Notes: generated by a model not told the origin, from the letters alone. A stretch of 64,000 bases of DNA from Bacteroidota bacterium (GCA_017303975.1 JAFLBG010000007.1:1-64000), one strand, 5' to 3'. Positions 19,301-27,346 are shown, counted from the stretch's first letter. Translations and numbers: made by a program.

Positions 19301-20981
19301 GAATAATGGTAATACAACGGCTAATTTGCAAAATGTACCAACGGGTATTTACTCAGTAACAGTGCAAGATGCCAATGCATGCCAAGCAGTAAGAAGTTTT
19401 TCAATTCAGCAAGGTGGAAATTTAACTAATACAATTTCTGTAGTGCAACAAATTTCTTGTTACGGAAGTTCAGATGGTATAGCGCAAGTTGTTACTACAG
19501 GTGGAACGCTTCCACTAACTTATCTGTGGAGTAAAGGGAATAGTAGTTCAATAGCGTCTCAATTATCAGTAGGAATACTTACGGTAACTGTTACGGATGC
19601 AGCTGGCTGTGTTGCCACCACAAGTGTAAATATTATTCAACCTCAAATTTTAGGAATAAGTACTTCTGTAATTAACAACACACAATGTAGTAATATACTG
19701 GGCTCCATAAATACTACCATTACAGGTGGTACAGCACCCTACAATTACAATTGGAATACGGGAGCAAAAGTAAGTAAACTGATGAATTTGCAATCAGGTG
19801 TATATTCTGTTACAGTACATGATAATAATGGATGTAGTGCATCAAAAACGGATAGTGTAAAAACAATAAGTCCGGTAAATTGGTTATCGCTGCCATTTTC
19901 AGAAGGCTTTTCGGCAACTAAGTTTGTACCCACCGGTTGGAAATATACCGCACCAGTTACAAACAACAAATGGAAGCGTGTTAGCGGTGTAGGAGGTTTT
20001 GGCACAAGTTCCAGTTGTGCTGTAATAACACATTATAGCAACAAAGCGATAGATAAACAGCGCGATGAACTAGAAACGCCCTATATAAATATTACAGGAG
20101 CCAATAATTCTTTAGCCATAACATTTGATGTAGCCTACGCTCAGCGAGGCACCAAAAAAGATTCATTATTGATATATGTAAGTTCCGATTGTAGCAATAT
20201 TTGGCAAAAAGTATATGCCAAAGGCGGAAGCTCATTAAAAACAGCACCAGCAACAAACTTGTCGTTCAAACCAACAAGCTCGCAATGGCGTAAAGAAACA
20301 ATTAACCTTGCAGCATACAGCGGTGCAGCAAACATAAAGGTGAGAATAGTAAGTGTAGGCAATAAAGGAAACAATATCTATGTAGATAATATTAAACTTA
20401 CTTACATACCAACAACAGTACCTGTTGCAAGTTTTACTGCAACTACGTATAATATTTGCGCAAGTGGTAGTTTTAAACCAACTAACACGAGCATAGGAGT
20501 ACCAACAGGTTACACTTGGTTTATGCCTGGGGCAACACCAAGCACATCTACAGCAAAACATCCAACAATTAAATTCACTGCACCCGGAACCTACAACGTA
20601 ACACTCATTGCTAAGAATGCTATTGGAAATAGCACTCCATTTACACATCAGGTTATTGTGGGTAATTGTAAAACAACCGATGAGGAGGAGTTAAATAATG
20701 CTGAGGAAACAGAAGAAGTAATAGTAGCTGAAGAAGCTTCATTGACAAGCAACCTAGAGGCATTGGTATATCCAAATCCTACCACCGGAGAACTAACAAT
20801 ATACGCTACAGCCACAGCCCAAAAAATACAAGTAGTAAATGTGTTAGGTACAGTAGTGGCAGAACTGATACCACAAACACAACTAAGCACTATTGACCTT
20901 AGCCAACAAACCAACGGAATATATTTTGTAAAAGTGCAGCAAAGTAATACTGTACAACTAATTAGAGTGGTTAAGCAGTAA
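16323..20981 (+). CDS. Large multidomain T9SS type A surface protein (SBBP propeller, SprB repeats, PKD)
   Basis: A 1552-residue exported protein. Residues 1-21 are a signal peptide. Residues about 22-460 hold SBBP-type repeats of about 60 residues with the landmarks GNVYTTG, VDFDPG-GV and NFVWAK, probably a propeller. Residues about 465-875 contain three pre-peptidase-like beta domains, each starting with a DEC/DDC motif and having DVWYKF. About 880-1190 are SprB-type repeats (GG-PYNYSWN, then GVYSVTV-D-NGC). About 1195-1370 resemble a MAM/choice-of-anchor J domain, about 1370-1455 a PKD domain, and the last 75 residues are the type A sorting signal (VYPNPTTGELTIY). It forms a pair with the 14361 gene and is followed by a strong hairpin terminator. 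Confidence 0.9.
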   Translation: MKTKIIISTVIFCLVYILSNSQSLGWAKQIGSTTGNDEGKSITVDAFGNIYTKGYFDNKVDFDPGVGVYNLTSNGPRDIFISKLNAAGNFVWAKQLTINNSNDLNLLLTTDATGSVYTTGNFSGTVDFDPGSGVFSLSSAGAGKDIFIQKLDSNGNFVWAKKIGANGVDLAASISVDALGNVYTTGQYTDVVDFDPGVGVFKLTAPTINPYLFICKINAVGNFVWAKSIETDGNTNYSSIKADALGNVYTVGEFKNAVDLDPGIGTYTVSAGVGPHTFVVKLNTSGNFVWAKHFESNSTTTAFSSRYIEMDTQGDLYVAGNFDGTITFDPGINIHTLSDLSAYNPGFVCKLNSAGNIKWVKKIDNVTIDRIVIDQNNNLYFSDFFYLNRSVLKVNAFGNVSWRLYFGYDLYINSMAVNNAGELFFTGRFSDKIDVDAGADTIYLSSNSYDDAFILKYNTLNPCANDECSNAQQLIPTTPQSLTLASFNLATQSIAPENCTGSTSLQANDVWFKFVADSTTNSIVVNHGQYDQPTIGVYNSCGGNLLACVDTPFTDDYTTLTYNNFVIGLTYFIRVYANSLPLLDYDFSICVTNKPINPSNDDCTGALPITIAANDSVCNPLKVNTDFATNSNQYSTCWNATKNDMDDDVWYKFTATSQNIGMAVSNLSGYTYSSWSKYISYALYSGAPDSLTQVDCGSNLPYATKGFKDLVIGQTYYLQVMFGETYYRGTFDLCLFQRPAIDECSTTSAMLIPNSTCNFVSGTLEKATKSPMYNTSSWNTCDYGNSSFNELRDVWYKFVASNTFNTITVNPSIGLDVILAVFDSCGGVPFICENNNPQGGLENNTHGNYSVGKTYYIRVREYTSNSTTSTFNICITQPTSGFSATATSTPIKCNGASDGVVNVTAVGGTQPYNYSWNTNPAQHTQVATGVPAGTYVCLITDANNSTALAAIILKQPSALQITSTVTSVNCNTTNSGSVLIATAGGTAGYSYKWNNGNTTANLQNVPTGIYSVTVQDANACQAVRSFSIQQGGNLTNTISVVQQISCYGSSDGIAQVVTTGGTLPLTYLWSKGNSSSIASQLSVGILTVTVTDAAGCVATTSVNIIQPQILGISTSVINNTQCSNILGSINTTITGGTAPYNYNWNTGAKVSKLMNLQSGVYSVTVHDNNGCSASKTDSVKTISPVNWLSLPFSEGFSATKFVPTGWKYTAPVTNNKWKRVSGVGGFGTSSSCAVITHYSNKAIDKQRDELETPYINITGANNSLAITFDVAYAQRGTKKDSLLIYVSSDCSNIWQKVYAKGGSSLKTAPATNLSFKPTSSQWRKETINLAAYSGAANIKVRIVSVGNKGNNIYVDNIKLTYIPTTVPVASFTATTYNICASGSFKPTNTSIGVPTGYTWFMPGATPSTSTAKHPTIKFTAPGTYNVTLIAKNAIGNSTPFTHQVIVGNCKTTDEEELNNAEETEEVIVAEEASLTSNLEALVYPNPTTGELTIYATATAQKIQVVNVLGTVVAELIPQTQLSTIDLSQQTNGIYFVKVQQSNTVQLIRVVKQ

Positions 20982-21233
20982 AATGATTTGATAATTTGAA
21001 AATGAAAAATTTGAAAATTCCCCCTTGTGCGCAAAGCGTGTGGGTAAGAGCGAAGGGGAAGCGCGCTGGTTAGTGTGTGGTAGCGGGATTTAATTGAGGG
21101 AATGTTAAACTATGAATGTTGAACAAGAAAAGTAAAATAATCAATTGGTCTGTTAGTCAAAAAGAAACGAATAGACTAATCGAATAAACAAATTTTAAAA
21201 TCGTTCTTTGTTTTTCTCATGCAGGTTAAAGGT

Positions 21234-21266
21234 GGAGTGCTACATTAATATAGCACTCCGCTTTTT
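21234..21266 (+). terminator. Intrinsic terminator, repeat copy 1
   Basis: Stem GGAGTGCTA (21234-21242) pairs with TAGCACTCC (21251-21259), followed by GCTTTTT. It would end transcription of the 16323 gene. The same element with the upstream sequence TCGTTCTTTGTTTTTCTC recurs at 27314 and 31972. Confidence 0.85.
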
Positions 21267-21400
21267 AAATATATTTTTTTATAGCAACCTAATATCTGAT
21301 GGTAAATATTGCAGAATTTAATTGCTTGATAGCCAAATATATTTAAGGTAATTGCGCTAGTGATTGTGCATGCCCAACTTGCCATTTGAGAAATAAATTA

Positions 21401-21433
21401 TTTGACAAACGGTGCACAATCAATATACATTTG
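21401..21433 (+). promoter_or_regulatory. T9SS cargo promoter, left repeat copy (orphaned)
   Basis: TTTG at 21401-21404, a 21-nt spacer, then TACATTTG at 21426-21433. It is the twin of the promoter of the 27544 gene. In this copy it drives only a stump and, by read-through, the cargo genes that start at 21518. Confidence 0.75.
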
Positions 21434-21461
21434 CGCCAACTTAACCCAATTAAGATTAATC

Positions 21462-21488
21462 ATGAAAGCAAATTCAAACAAAGAATAG
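21462..21488 (+). pseudogene. Nine-codon stump of a T9SS cargo gene
   Basis: ATG at 21462 encodes MKANSNKE and then stops. The first five codons equal the start of the intact gene at 27544; the rest was replaced where the direct repeat ends. It is a remnant, or could act as a short leader peptide. Confidence 0.6.
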
Positions 21489-21517
21489 GAAATAAAGTGA
21501 GCAAACTCACTATTAAA

Positions 21518-22303
21518 ATGAAAACAAAAAAAATCATACCCTGGATTTTAATTCTATCAATAATTATGCTTTCTGGTATAATTGGTTTTACAACAAGTAT
21601 CATAAGTAAAACCAATACAAACCGATTGATTTTAGGAGAAAGAATTAATGGACAGGCAGTTTTTTACGATACCATTAATGGAAAGCCTTTGTTTACACTC
21701 AATGATTACGTTTTGGTAGAAACTGCTCCAACGGTAAATAATTGGTTAATTGCTGGGCTTTTTGTAAAACTTACCATAGAACAAATCTCTAGTTCTAAAA
21801 TACTGCCAAACTCAATATTACTGGGAAAAGATGGAAAAGTTGCGGGTAAAACAAGTGATACCGTAGAAGTAGGAATGAGCTATGATAGTTTGGGTTTAAT
21901 TAGGGCGTATACTCCTGTTAAAAGTATTGATCCCTCTACAATTGTGGAAAATGAACTAGAAAAATTACTTTTGGAAGGCAAAACAAAAAAATCGCAACTG
22001 GAGCCTTTTATGGCAAACTTTAAGTTTGAAAAGCTTGGAGTCGACACCTTTACAAATCTAACACAATATTGTATTTATGAAAGCCCTCTTGTTGATCTAT
22101 CTCCTCGCGATAGAATAACGCTACTCTTTAATAACGAGAACAATTTACTGGGAGTGGTACATACAAGACTATTGGATAAATATGTCGACATTTCATTTGA
22201 GTTAATTAGAGGTCATGAATTAATCATTACATTAAAGATGCCGGAAGATGAAATACAAAGAATAATTAATGAAAGAAATAATTTTTATAACTCAATTGAT
22301 TAA
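21518..22303 (+). CDS. Single-pass membrane or exported protein of unknown function
   Basis: A 261-residue protein. After MKTKK a hydrophobic segment (about 6-30) acts as signal anchor or uncleaved signal peptide; the rest is a soluble alpha/beta domain outside the membrane. A motif LLGKDGKVAGKTSDTVEV lies near residue 115. I do not recognise the family. A start farther upstream would lie in the direct repeat, overlapping the promoter, so ATG 21518 is preferred. It is the first gene of the cargo segment and is probably transcribed from the orphaned promoter at 21401-21433. Confidence 0.65.
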   Translation: MKTKKIIPWILILSIIMLSGIIGFTTSIISKTNTNRLILGERINGQAVFYDTINGKPLFTLNDYVLVETAPTVNNWLIAGLFVKLTIEQISSSKILPNSILLGKDGKVAGKTSDTVEVGMSYDSLGLIRAYTPVKSIDPSTIVENELEKLLLEGKTKKSQLEPFMANFKFEKLGVDTFTNLTQYCIYESPLVDLSPRDRITLLFNNENNLLGVVHTRLLDKYVDISFELIRGHELIITLKMPEDEIQRIINERNNFYNSID

Positions 22304-22337
22304 CCTCACCCCTTTTTAATAAAACGCATAGCATAAT

Positions 22338-23069
22338 ATGTACGGTAAATTTCTAGCAATGTTAATTGGATATCTGTCGTTTTCTTTAACCGGTAACGTA
22401 AAGGCCGAATCTACAAATATTGATTCGTTGTGCTCAGCAACTATTACTTACAAAGAGTTTCGATCGAATGAAACAGTAGTTGTGAATTTTCCAACTATAA
22501 TTTATGATAATGAAAAAATAGAACAAATAATTAATGAAACGATAATAGTTGAATATTTAACAAGTATATTCATCGAGGATACAGCGCAACTAAAAGATTC
22601 AACTGCAACTAATTTTTACTACACGATTGAATATGAGATCAAAAATAATTCTGATTGTATACTAAGCATATTTATTTCAAAAACCGAATTGGATACAACA
22701 GTATCTGCTACAAATGGGTTTTACAGTACTACCAACAACTATTTAAATTTTGATTTGAATACAGGAAGTCAGATTCAAATTAATGATATTATCCGCGCTG
22801 ATAAAATGGGAATGCTAGTAGAACTGTGCAATAAAAAATTGCAACACAATTATTCAGTAGCAAAAAAAAAGAACAAAGAAATATATACCATTAATAGATA
22901 TGAGGGCTACAAATTTGCAACCGAAGATCTTTCGACTTTCTATTTTACAAATAATGCATTGTGTTTTAACTGGGATTTCAACTTTAGGCATTGTGATTTG
23001 TACGCAGCCCCTAACTCACTTATCGAAATTACCAAAGAAGAATTAAAACAGTTCCTTATTTATAAATAA
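22338..23069 (+). CDS. Exported protein resembling DUF3298/RsiV-type domains
   Basis: A 243-residue protein with a signal peptide (residues 1-24, ending VKAES). The order of strands, with a LNFDLNTGSQIQINDII segment near 150, then FYFTNNALCFNWDF and a closing ITKEELKQFL, resembles the DUF4163/DUF3298 pair found in RsiV-like and PdaC-like extracytoplasmic proteins. The match is by pattern only. It lies 34 nt after the previous gene in the same direction. A decayed copy of its 5' end is found at about 25949-26025. Confidence 0.6.
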   Translation: MYGKFLAMLIGYLSFSLTGNVKAESTNIDSLCSATITYKEFRSNETVVVNFPTIIYDNEKIEQIINETIIVEYLTSIFIEDTAQLKDSTATNFYYTIEYEIKNNSDCILSIFISKTELDTTVSATNGFYSTTNNYLNFDLNTGSQIQINDIIRADKMGMLVELCNKKLQHNYSVAKKKNKEIYTINRYEGYKFATEDLSTFYFTNNALCFNWDFNFRHCDLYAAPNSLIEITKEELKQFLIYK

Positions 23070-23138
23070 CCTTAAGATGGTGAGAATCGCTACCAATCCT
23101 TATATTATTTACCAACACCTATTTATAATTAGTACATC

Positions 23139-23755
23139 ATGAAAACAAATAAACGCATACATTTTTTAAAAGCCGTATTAATAATATCCGGTATTATTAT
23201 CTCTATTTTATCATGCGACCGAATTAAAACGCCAACTTTGCAGGAAAGAAATGCAATAGCGGCTGAAATTGATAGTTTGCGAAATTTGAATACCGAAACG
23301 TTGGAATTAAAATCGAAAGCATACAGTACAATATAAAATCTACTCACCAAAAAGAACGCACAGGTCTTATGTCGGCTGCCTACGCAAATAATAAACGCGT
23401 GTATATAAAAAATAGATACAGCGAGAGTTTTAGTTCCGGGGTAATAAACACTGAGCAAATATTTTATTTCATTAACGATTCTCTCGCTTTTTATTATGAG
23501 GTTAAAAACTGCACGGGCTCAGATCTGGGTTATGAAACGGATACTATGGAAGCAAAGAAGTATTTTTATGACGGAATGTGTATTTTAACTGAATACCGGG
23601 ACACAAAAGAGGAAAGTTTTAAAGTATTTACGGAACTAGCCCTGGACGAGATAGCAGTGAATTGTTCTCCTCAAGTAGCATATATCGTATTTGAAGAGTT
23701 TATAAAAAGTGAAAATCGTACGATGAGTTTTTTAAAGACGAGTATTTTCGTGTAG
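23139..23755 (+). pseudogene. Small lipoprotein gene split by a frameshift
   Basis: Frame 1 (23139-23336, 65 codons) starts with a lipoprotein signal peptide whose lipobox is SILSC, followed by a coiled segment. Frame 2 (ATG 23369 to 23755) has no signal, and its open frame begins before its ATG (IKSTHQKERTGL). A one-base deletion between about 23310 and 23336 would explain the split, giving one protein of about 205 residues. The C-terminal part has YYEVKNCTGSDLG and CILTEYRD. Function unknown. Real decay and sequence error are both possible. Confidence 0.55.
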
Positions 23756-23793
23756 AATAAGGGGATTGTTTTCAGTCTGAAATAGTTGAAAAA

Positions 23794-24113
23794 ATGAGAG
23801 TATTTAATAAAATTGGGATTCATTTTTTAGTTGATATTTTCATTGGCTTTGGGCTAGCCATCCTTCTTTTGCTAGTTATAAGTTCACCACCAAGTAAGCA
23901 ATTTTCCACACAAAATTATGTTTTTTTACTCTCATTTCCATTATGCTTCTTCATACCCTGTTCCAATTTATGCTGAGCATTTACAATATTTCTATTGCGA
24001 AAAAATATTGGCATGATGTCTACTTTTTTTTAGTAAGCATGCTAATTACCTATGTAACTAAAGGTAGGCGGGCATATCACAAACAACAACTTGCAGAACA
24101 ACTACAGATTTAA
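23794..24113 (+). pseudogene. Small integral membrane protein gene split by a frameshift
   Basis: ATG 23794 opens a frame with one long hydrophobic segment (GLAILLLLVISS) and a second (VFLLSFPLCFFI), then stops at 23976. From about 23945 another frame continues sensibly as HTLFQFMLSIYNISIAKKYW, a third hydrophobic segment, and a charged tail KGRRAYHKQQLAEQLQI ending at 24113. One missing base near CTTCTTCAT (about 23945-23953) explains this. The whole protein would be about 105 residues with three membrane segments. Function unknown. Confidence 0.6.
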
Positions 24114-24123
24114 TGCAAATAAA

Positions 24124-24516
24124 ATGAAAACAAAAAAAACAATTGAAATGATTTTTAACTCTATATCTCTGGTTATTTTAGTATGGTTTATTTTCAATTC
24201 ATATTATGAATTGTTTGTTAATACCCCCGGAATACATACTTCAAGAATAGCTTTAAAATCAATGGGAAATGGGACTAAAATCGTTCAATTCTCATTAAAT
24301 ACGCCAACTATTGCGAGTTTTGTAATTTTAATTGCAGCGCTAGTAAGCATTTATTCGGCAATCATGATTTGTGTTATCAAAATATTTGCATTAAATAAAA
24401 AAACGAGAATATATTGGAGACTACAGATAGCAGGTTTATTTATTTGTTTTCTCACCTTAATTTATTCGATGGTTGATTTTTTAAATACATCATTCACCGG
24501 GTGGGGAAGTACGTAG
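24124..24516 (+). CDS. Small integral membrane protein, unknown function
   Basis: A 130-residue protein with three hydrophobic segments (about 8-30, 55-85 and 95-120). It begins MKTKKT like several cargo-segment neighbours. ATG 24124 is chosen because the longer frame uses a TTG inside the end of the previous gene. It follows the broken membrane gene by 10 nt and may form a unit with it. Confidence 0.6.
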   Translation: MKTKKTIEMIFNSISLVILVWFIFNSYYELFVNTPGIHTSRIALKSMGNGTKIVQFSLNTPTIASFVILIAALVSIYSAIMICVIKIFALNKKTRIYWRLQIAGLFICFLTLIYSMVDFLNTSFTGWGST

Positions 24517-24696
24517 GTTTCTTTTTGGTGGTGGTGGTATAGTTGTGGATTAAATTGATAAAACTCCTTACAGCGTAGAATGTAAAAGCAACGGTACTCA
24601 GGCGAAAGCCTTGTCTACGTGTGATAATTTTTGTAACTAAGCAGCTATAAGTAAGGGGCCTCGTTTTTTTGAATTTTCAAAATCACGGGAATTGAG

Positions 24697-24704
24697 TATA
24701 TTTG
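24697..24704 (+). promoter_or_regulatory. -7 promoter element before the dinD relic
   Basis: TATATTTG, an exact match to TAnnTTTG, 16 nt before the relic ATG. A TTTG at 24668 is spaced slightly too far to be an ideal -33 element. Confidence 0.45.
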
Positions 24705-24720
24705 AATTTCAAGAAAAAAA

Positions 24721-25294
24721 ATGAGTGATATTAAATTATTCGAAAGCAAACAAATACGGAGCGCTTGGAATGAAACGGAGCAGAAGTGGTATTTTTCAAT
24801 TCAGGATGAAGTTCAATTATTGACAGACACCTCTGATGTCAAGGATTATATCAAAAAAATGAAAAAGCGAGACGCTCAACTAAACTCCAACTAGGGGACA
24901 ATTTGTACCCTAGTTGAAATGATGGCTGCTGACAAAAAAAACGGAAAGTTCAAGTCTTACAGCAGAAATAAGCAAAGCAACGTTTGGGATTGTACCAAGT
25001 GATTATAAAAAGCTGGAAGGGCTTACAAAAACTAGCGAAAATCTTCGCGACCACATGATGGACTTGGAGTTAATCTTTACAATGCTTGGTGAAGCATCAA
25101 CAACAGAAATTGCAAATAACAAAAATGCACAAGGCTTTATCAACAATAGAAAGGCTGCAAAAGCAGGAGGGAAAGTTGCTAGAAAAGCAAGACGGGACCT
25201 TGAAAGAAAATCGGGAAGGAAAGTTGTTTCAAAAGAAAATTTCAAACAGCTTCCTGATAAAGAAAAACGAAAACTTAAAGAAAACAAATCCTAA
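24721..25294 (+). pseudogene. DinD-like (DNA damage-inducible protein D) relic
   Basis: The N-terminal part encodes MSDIKLFESKQIRSAWNE and DYIKKMKKRDAQLNSN, then a TAG at 24892-24894 where DinD proteins have Trp before GTIC. The relic continues as GTICTLVEMMAADKKNGKF, then jumps, with a changed frame near 24950, to the C-terminal region LTAEISKATFGIVPSDYK, ENLRDHMMDLELIF, TMLGEASTTEIA and a basic tail ending at 25294. About 110 residues of the middle are missing compared with usual DinD proteins of roughly 270-280 residues. DinD antagonises RecA filaments in E. coli and is often found in mobile DNA. This copy cannot make the full protein. Confidence 0.8.
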
Positions 25295-25428
25295 CACTAA
25301 TTGTAAGCGAATTTGCAAACCACTACTTTCCACTACCAAACAACTCCCTACGAATTTTCATTTTGATTATCACACCCATGTTAAAGCACTAGCTTTGTCG
25401 TACAAGAAAAATAGCCCCTCATTACTAT

Positions 25429-25947
25429 ATGAAAACTCTAATTAATCCAAAACACCTAACAACCATACTGGTTTTTCTTTTTTCTAGTATGATAGGCTCG
25501 AACGAATTTTTTGGGAAAGCAAATAGTAGTAGTATACAAACAGCCAATACAATTAATCAAAATTGGCTTGACTCATTTGATTTGGATGGGGATAGTATCA
25601 ACGACCATATTTATTTTGACTTCTCCGGAGGTGCGCATTGTTGCTATAAAATAAATATTGTTTTAAGTAGCGACAAAACGGAAAGAAAATTTCCTTTTGA
25701 AATGGATGGTGGTTATATTGGCGGTGTTGACAGTAGCCAACCTAACCAGTTTGATATTCGTGATATAGATAGTGATGGTTTGCCCGAAATAGTAATGCAA
25801 ATAGAGACATACAATGGCCAACGACACACCATACCTGCAAAGTGGAAAAATAAGTATGGCATAAAAAGCAATAGGATAGTAATTGAATTTTCCGAAGGAC
25901 AATTAAAAACAAGGGACTATAAATCACAGACAACTATCTACAAGTAG
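25429..25947 (+). CDS. Exported protein with calcium-loop-like Asp motifs
   Basis: A 172-residue protein with a signal peptide (about residues 1-28). Two segments, DLDGDSINDHIYFD near 52 and DIDSDGLPEIVMQ near 110, have the Asp-rich DxDxDG pattern of FG-GAP/VCBS or dockerin-type calcium loops. A conserved-looking SGGAHCCYKI lies between them. I do not recognise the family further. It is surrounded by relics and may be one of the intact members of the cargo segment. Confidence 0.6.
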   Translation: MKTLINPKHLTTILVFLFSSMIGSNEFFGKANSSSIQTANTINQNWLDSFDLDGDSINDHIYFDFSGGAHCCYKINIVLSSDKTERKFPFEMDGGYIGGVDSSQPNQFDIRDIDSDGLPEIVMQIETYNGQRHTIPAKWKNKYGIKSNRIVIEFSEGQLKTRDYKSQTTIYK

Positions 25948-25948
25948 T

Positions 25949-26025
25949 TATATACAATAAATTTCCGGTAATGGTAATTGGATATCCGTAGTTTTTTTTA
26001 ACCGGAAATAGTCAAAAAAAATCTA
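25949..26025 (+). pseudogene. Decayed copy of the 5' end of the 22338 gene
   Basis: About 56-75 bp align to the signal-peptide region of the 22338 gene. Shared blocks include TAAATTTC, TTAACCGG and TAATTGGATAT, at roughly 80 percent identity over the best 56 bp by eye, with no open frame. It shows that a second copy of that gene once lay here. Confidence 0.55.
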
Positions 26026-26048
26026 TTTTTCAAAAAGATATTAAACAA

Positions 26049-26624
26049 ATGAGGACGCGAAAAAAAAGCAGTAAGATAGGGATGTGTTTGATCGTACTAT
26101 TTTTATTTGCTGCTATGGCATGTAAACAACCTGTGGGTAATACCAATCCATTAAAAGAAACATATCAGGAAGCCCCCATTAAAAAAATAAAATGGCCAAA
26201 CATTAAAAAATCTTGGCATTTATTAACTATTACAGATACCGCATCTTTTATTTATATACCCTGTGATGCAGGCACCCCAACACTTGAATTTACAATAAAG
26301 GAAGACAGTATTTTTTTGTACCGCTTTTACGGACAAGACGATCAAACGTACTATATCACTGATTTAACTGATTTTGGAAATGACTCCTACAAATTTGCAT
26401 GTACTTGCTTATCCGAAAAAAGTTATACAGATACATTGCATTTAACTATAATAGAAAATATAGGTTGGTGGTCGTTTGATCGATGGTCGTTAAATGAGCG
26501 TATGTGGGATAAAAAACAATATCCATACATCTCTAACGAACAAATTAAAAATTATAAAATAATTAATCAACCCTGCACCGATTGTTGGGAAGATTTTATG
26601 TGCGACTCCAGCCTTAAAAAATAA
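26049..26624 (+). CDS. Lipoprotein of unknown function
   Basis: A 191-residue lipoprotein with lipobox LFAAMAC near residue 25. The mature part is mainly beta (KKSWHLLTITDTASFIYIP, LEFTIKEDSIFLY) and ends with a Cys-containing tail (QPCTDCWEDFMCDSS). No family recognised. It lies in the cargo segment just after the 22338-like relic. Confidence 0.65.
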   Translation: MRTRKKSSKIGMCLIVLFLFAAMACKQPVGNTNPLKETYQEAPIKKIKWPNIKKSWHLLTITDTASFIYIPCDAGTPTLEFTIKEDSIFLYRFYGQDDQTYYITDLTDFGNDSYKFACTCLSEKSYTDTLHLTIIENIGWWSFDRWSLNERMWDKKQYPYISNEQIKNYKIINQPCTDCWEDFMCDSSLKK

Positions 26625-26712
26625 TAGTCCGTATTGTTATTAAAAAAAATAAAGATTATATAGAACCAACCTTACAAACAGAACACTTCTTAAAATAACA
26701 AAACAAAAAAAG

Positions 26713-26943
26713 ATGACTACAGAAAAACATATAAAACTAGGAATACAAACCGCTATTGTTTCTTTCTTACTGGCAACAGTAGGGCTTATTGTATATTATT
26801 TTTTTCCTACACTTGAAATAATTTTTGGATGTGTTATACTTTTCCTACTCATAGTATTAGCTAACTCCCTAATGTTCATAATACTTGCCACTCGAGCAAA
26901 AATAGAAAAGAAAATAGGAGAAAATTGGCTACCACCCTTCTAA
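26713..26943 (+). CDS. Small two-helix membrane protein
   Basis: A 76-residue protein with two hydrophobic segments (about 10-33 and 38-62) and a basic tail. It ends at TAA 26941-26943, two nt before the ATG of the next, broken reading frame, so the two probably formed one unit. Function unknown. Confidence 0.5.
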   Translation: MTTEKHIKLGIQTAIVSFLLATVGLIVYYFFPTLEIIFGCVILFLLIVLANSLMFIILATRAKIEKKIGENWLPPF

Positions 26944-26945
26944 AA

Positions 26946-27173
26946 ATGCTTATCAATATCCCTATTGCATTTCTATACCTGTAGATAACGATTATTCTTG
27001 TAAATACAATGCGTATAACATTTATCAACGACACTCCTTTACCTATAACTGATTTGCAAACCATTGGTTGCGAGTCGAAAAAAGTTGGTACACTTGCGCC
27101 CCACGAAAGCAAAACGGTGTGGGTAAAAGCGAAGGGGGGAGCGCGCTGGTTAGTGTGTGGTAGGGGGATTTAA
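26946..27173 (+). pseudogene. Broken small membrane-anchored protein ending in the direct repeat
   Basis: In one frame: MLINIPIAFLYL, a TAG (26982-26984), ITIILVNTMRITFIND, then TDLQTIGCESKKVGTL and HESKTVW, running to TAA 27171-27173. It looks like one small protein with an N-terminal membrane helix and a short exported domain, interrupted by one in-frame stop. At 27117, inside SKTVW, the right direct repeat begins, so the last residues (RWLVCGRGI) come from repeat DNA and are probably not original. An internal ATG at 27009 could still give a 54-residue piece. Confidence 0.55.
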
Positions 27174-27313
27174 TTGAGGGAATGTTAAACTATGAATGTT
27201 GAACAAGAAAAGTAAAATAATCAATTGGTCTGTTAGTCAAAAAGAAACGAATAGACTAATCGAATAAACAAATTTTAAAATCGTTCTTTGTTTTTCTCAT
27301 GCAGGTTAAAGGT

Positions 27314-27346
27314 GGAGTGCTACATTAATATAGCACTCCGCTTTTT
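27314..27346 (+). terminator. Intrinsic terminator, repeat copy 2
   Basis: Same hairpin as at 21234 (GGAGTGCTA/TAGCACTCC, then GCTTTTT). It would insulate the cargo segment from the T9SS gene downstream. Confidence 0.8.

Larger units (their letters stand above)
21038..21478 (+). repeat. Direct repeat flanking the 5.6-kb cargo segment, left copy
   Basis: About 441 bp that align almost without mismatch to 27117-27560 (a few substitutions and three net inserted bases). The unit contains a terminator hairpin, a promoter, and the leader plus first codons of a T9SS gene. The homology ends inside codon 6 of that gene. Confidence 0.92.
20982..21517 (+). other. 536-bp gene-free stretch filled by the left direct repeat
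   Basis: Holds the end of the 1552-residue gene, the left direct-repeat copy with terminator and promoter, and a nine-codon stump of a T9SS gene. No intact gene is seen. Confidence 0.8.

Noticed and set aside
24560-24630. Possible small RNA or terminator around AGGCGAAAGCCT
   Set aside because: A four-base-loop stem with no T run, promoter or second copy; too weak to call.
25086-25445. 119-codon frame overlapping the dinD relic
   Set aside because: It is a shifted reading of the DinD C-terminal coding sequence, which is recognisable in the other frame.
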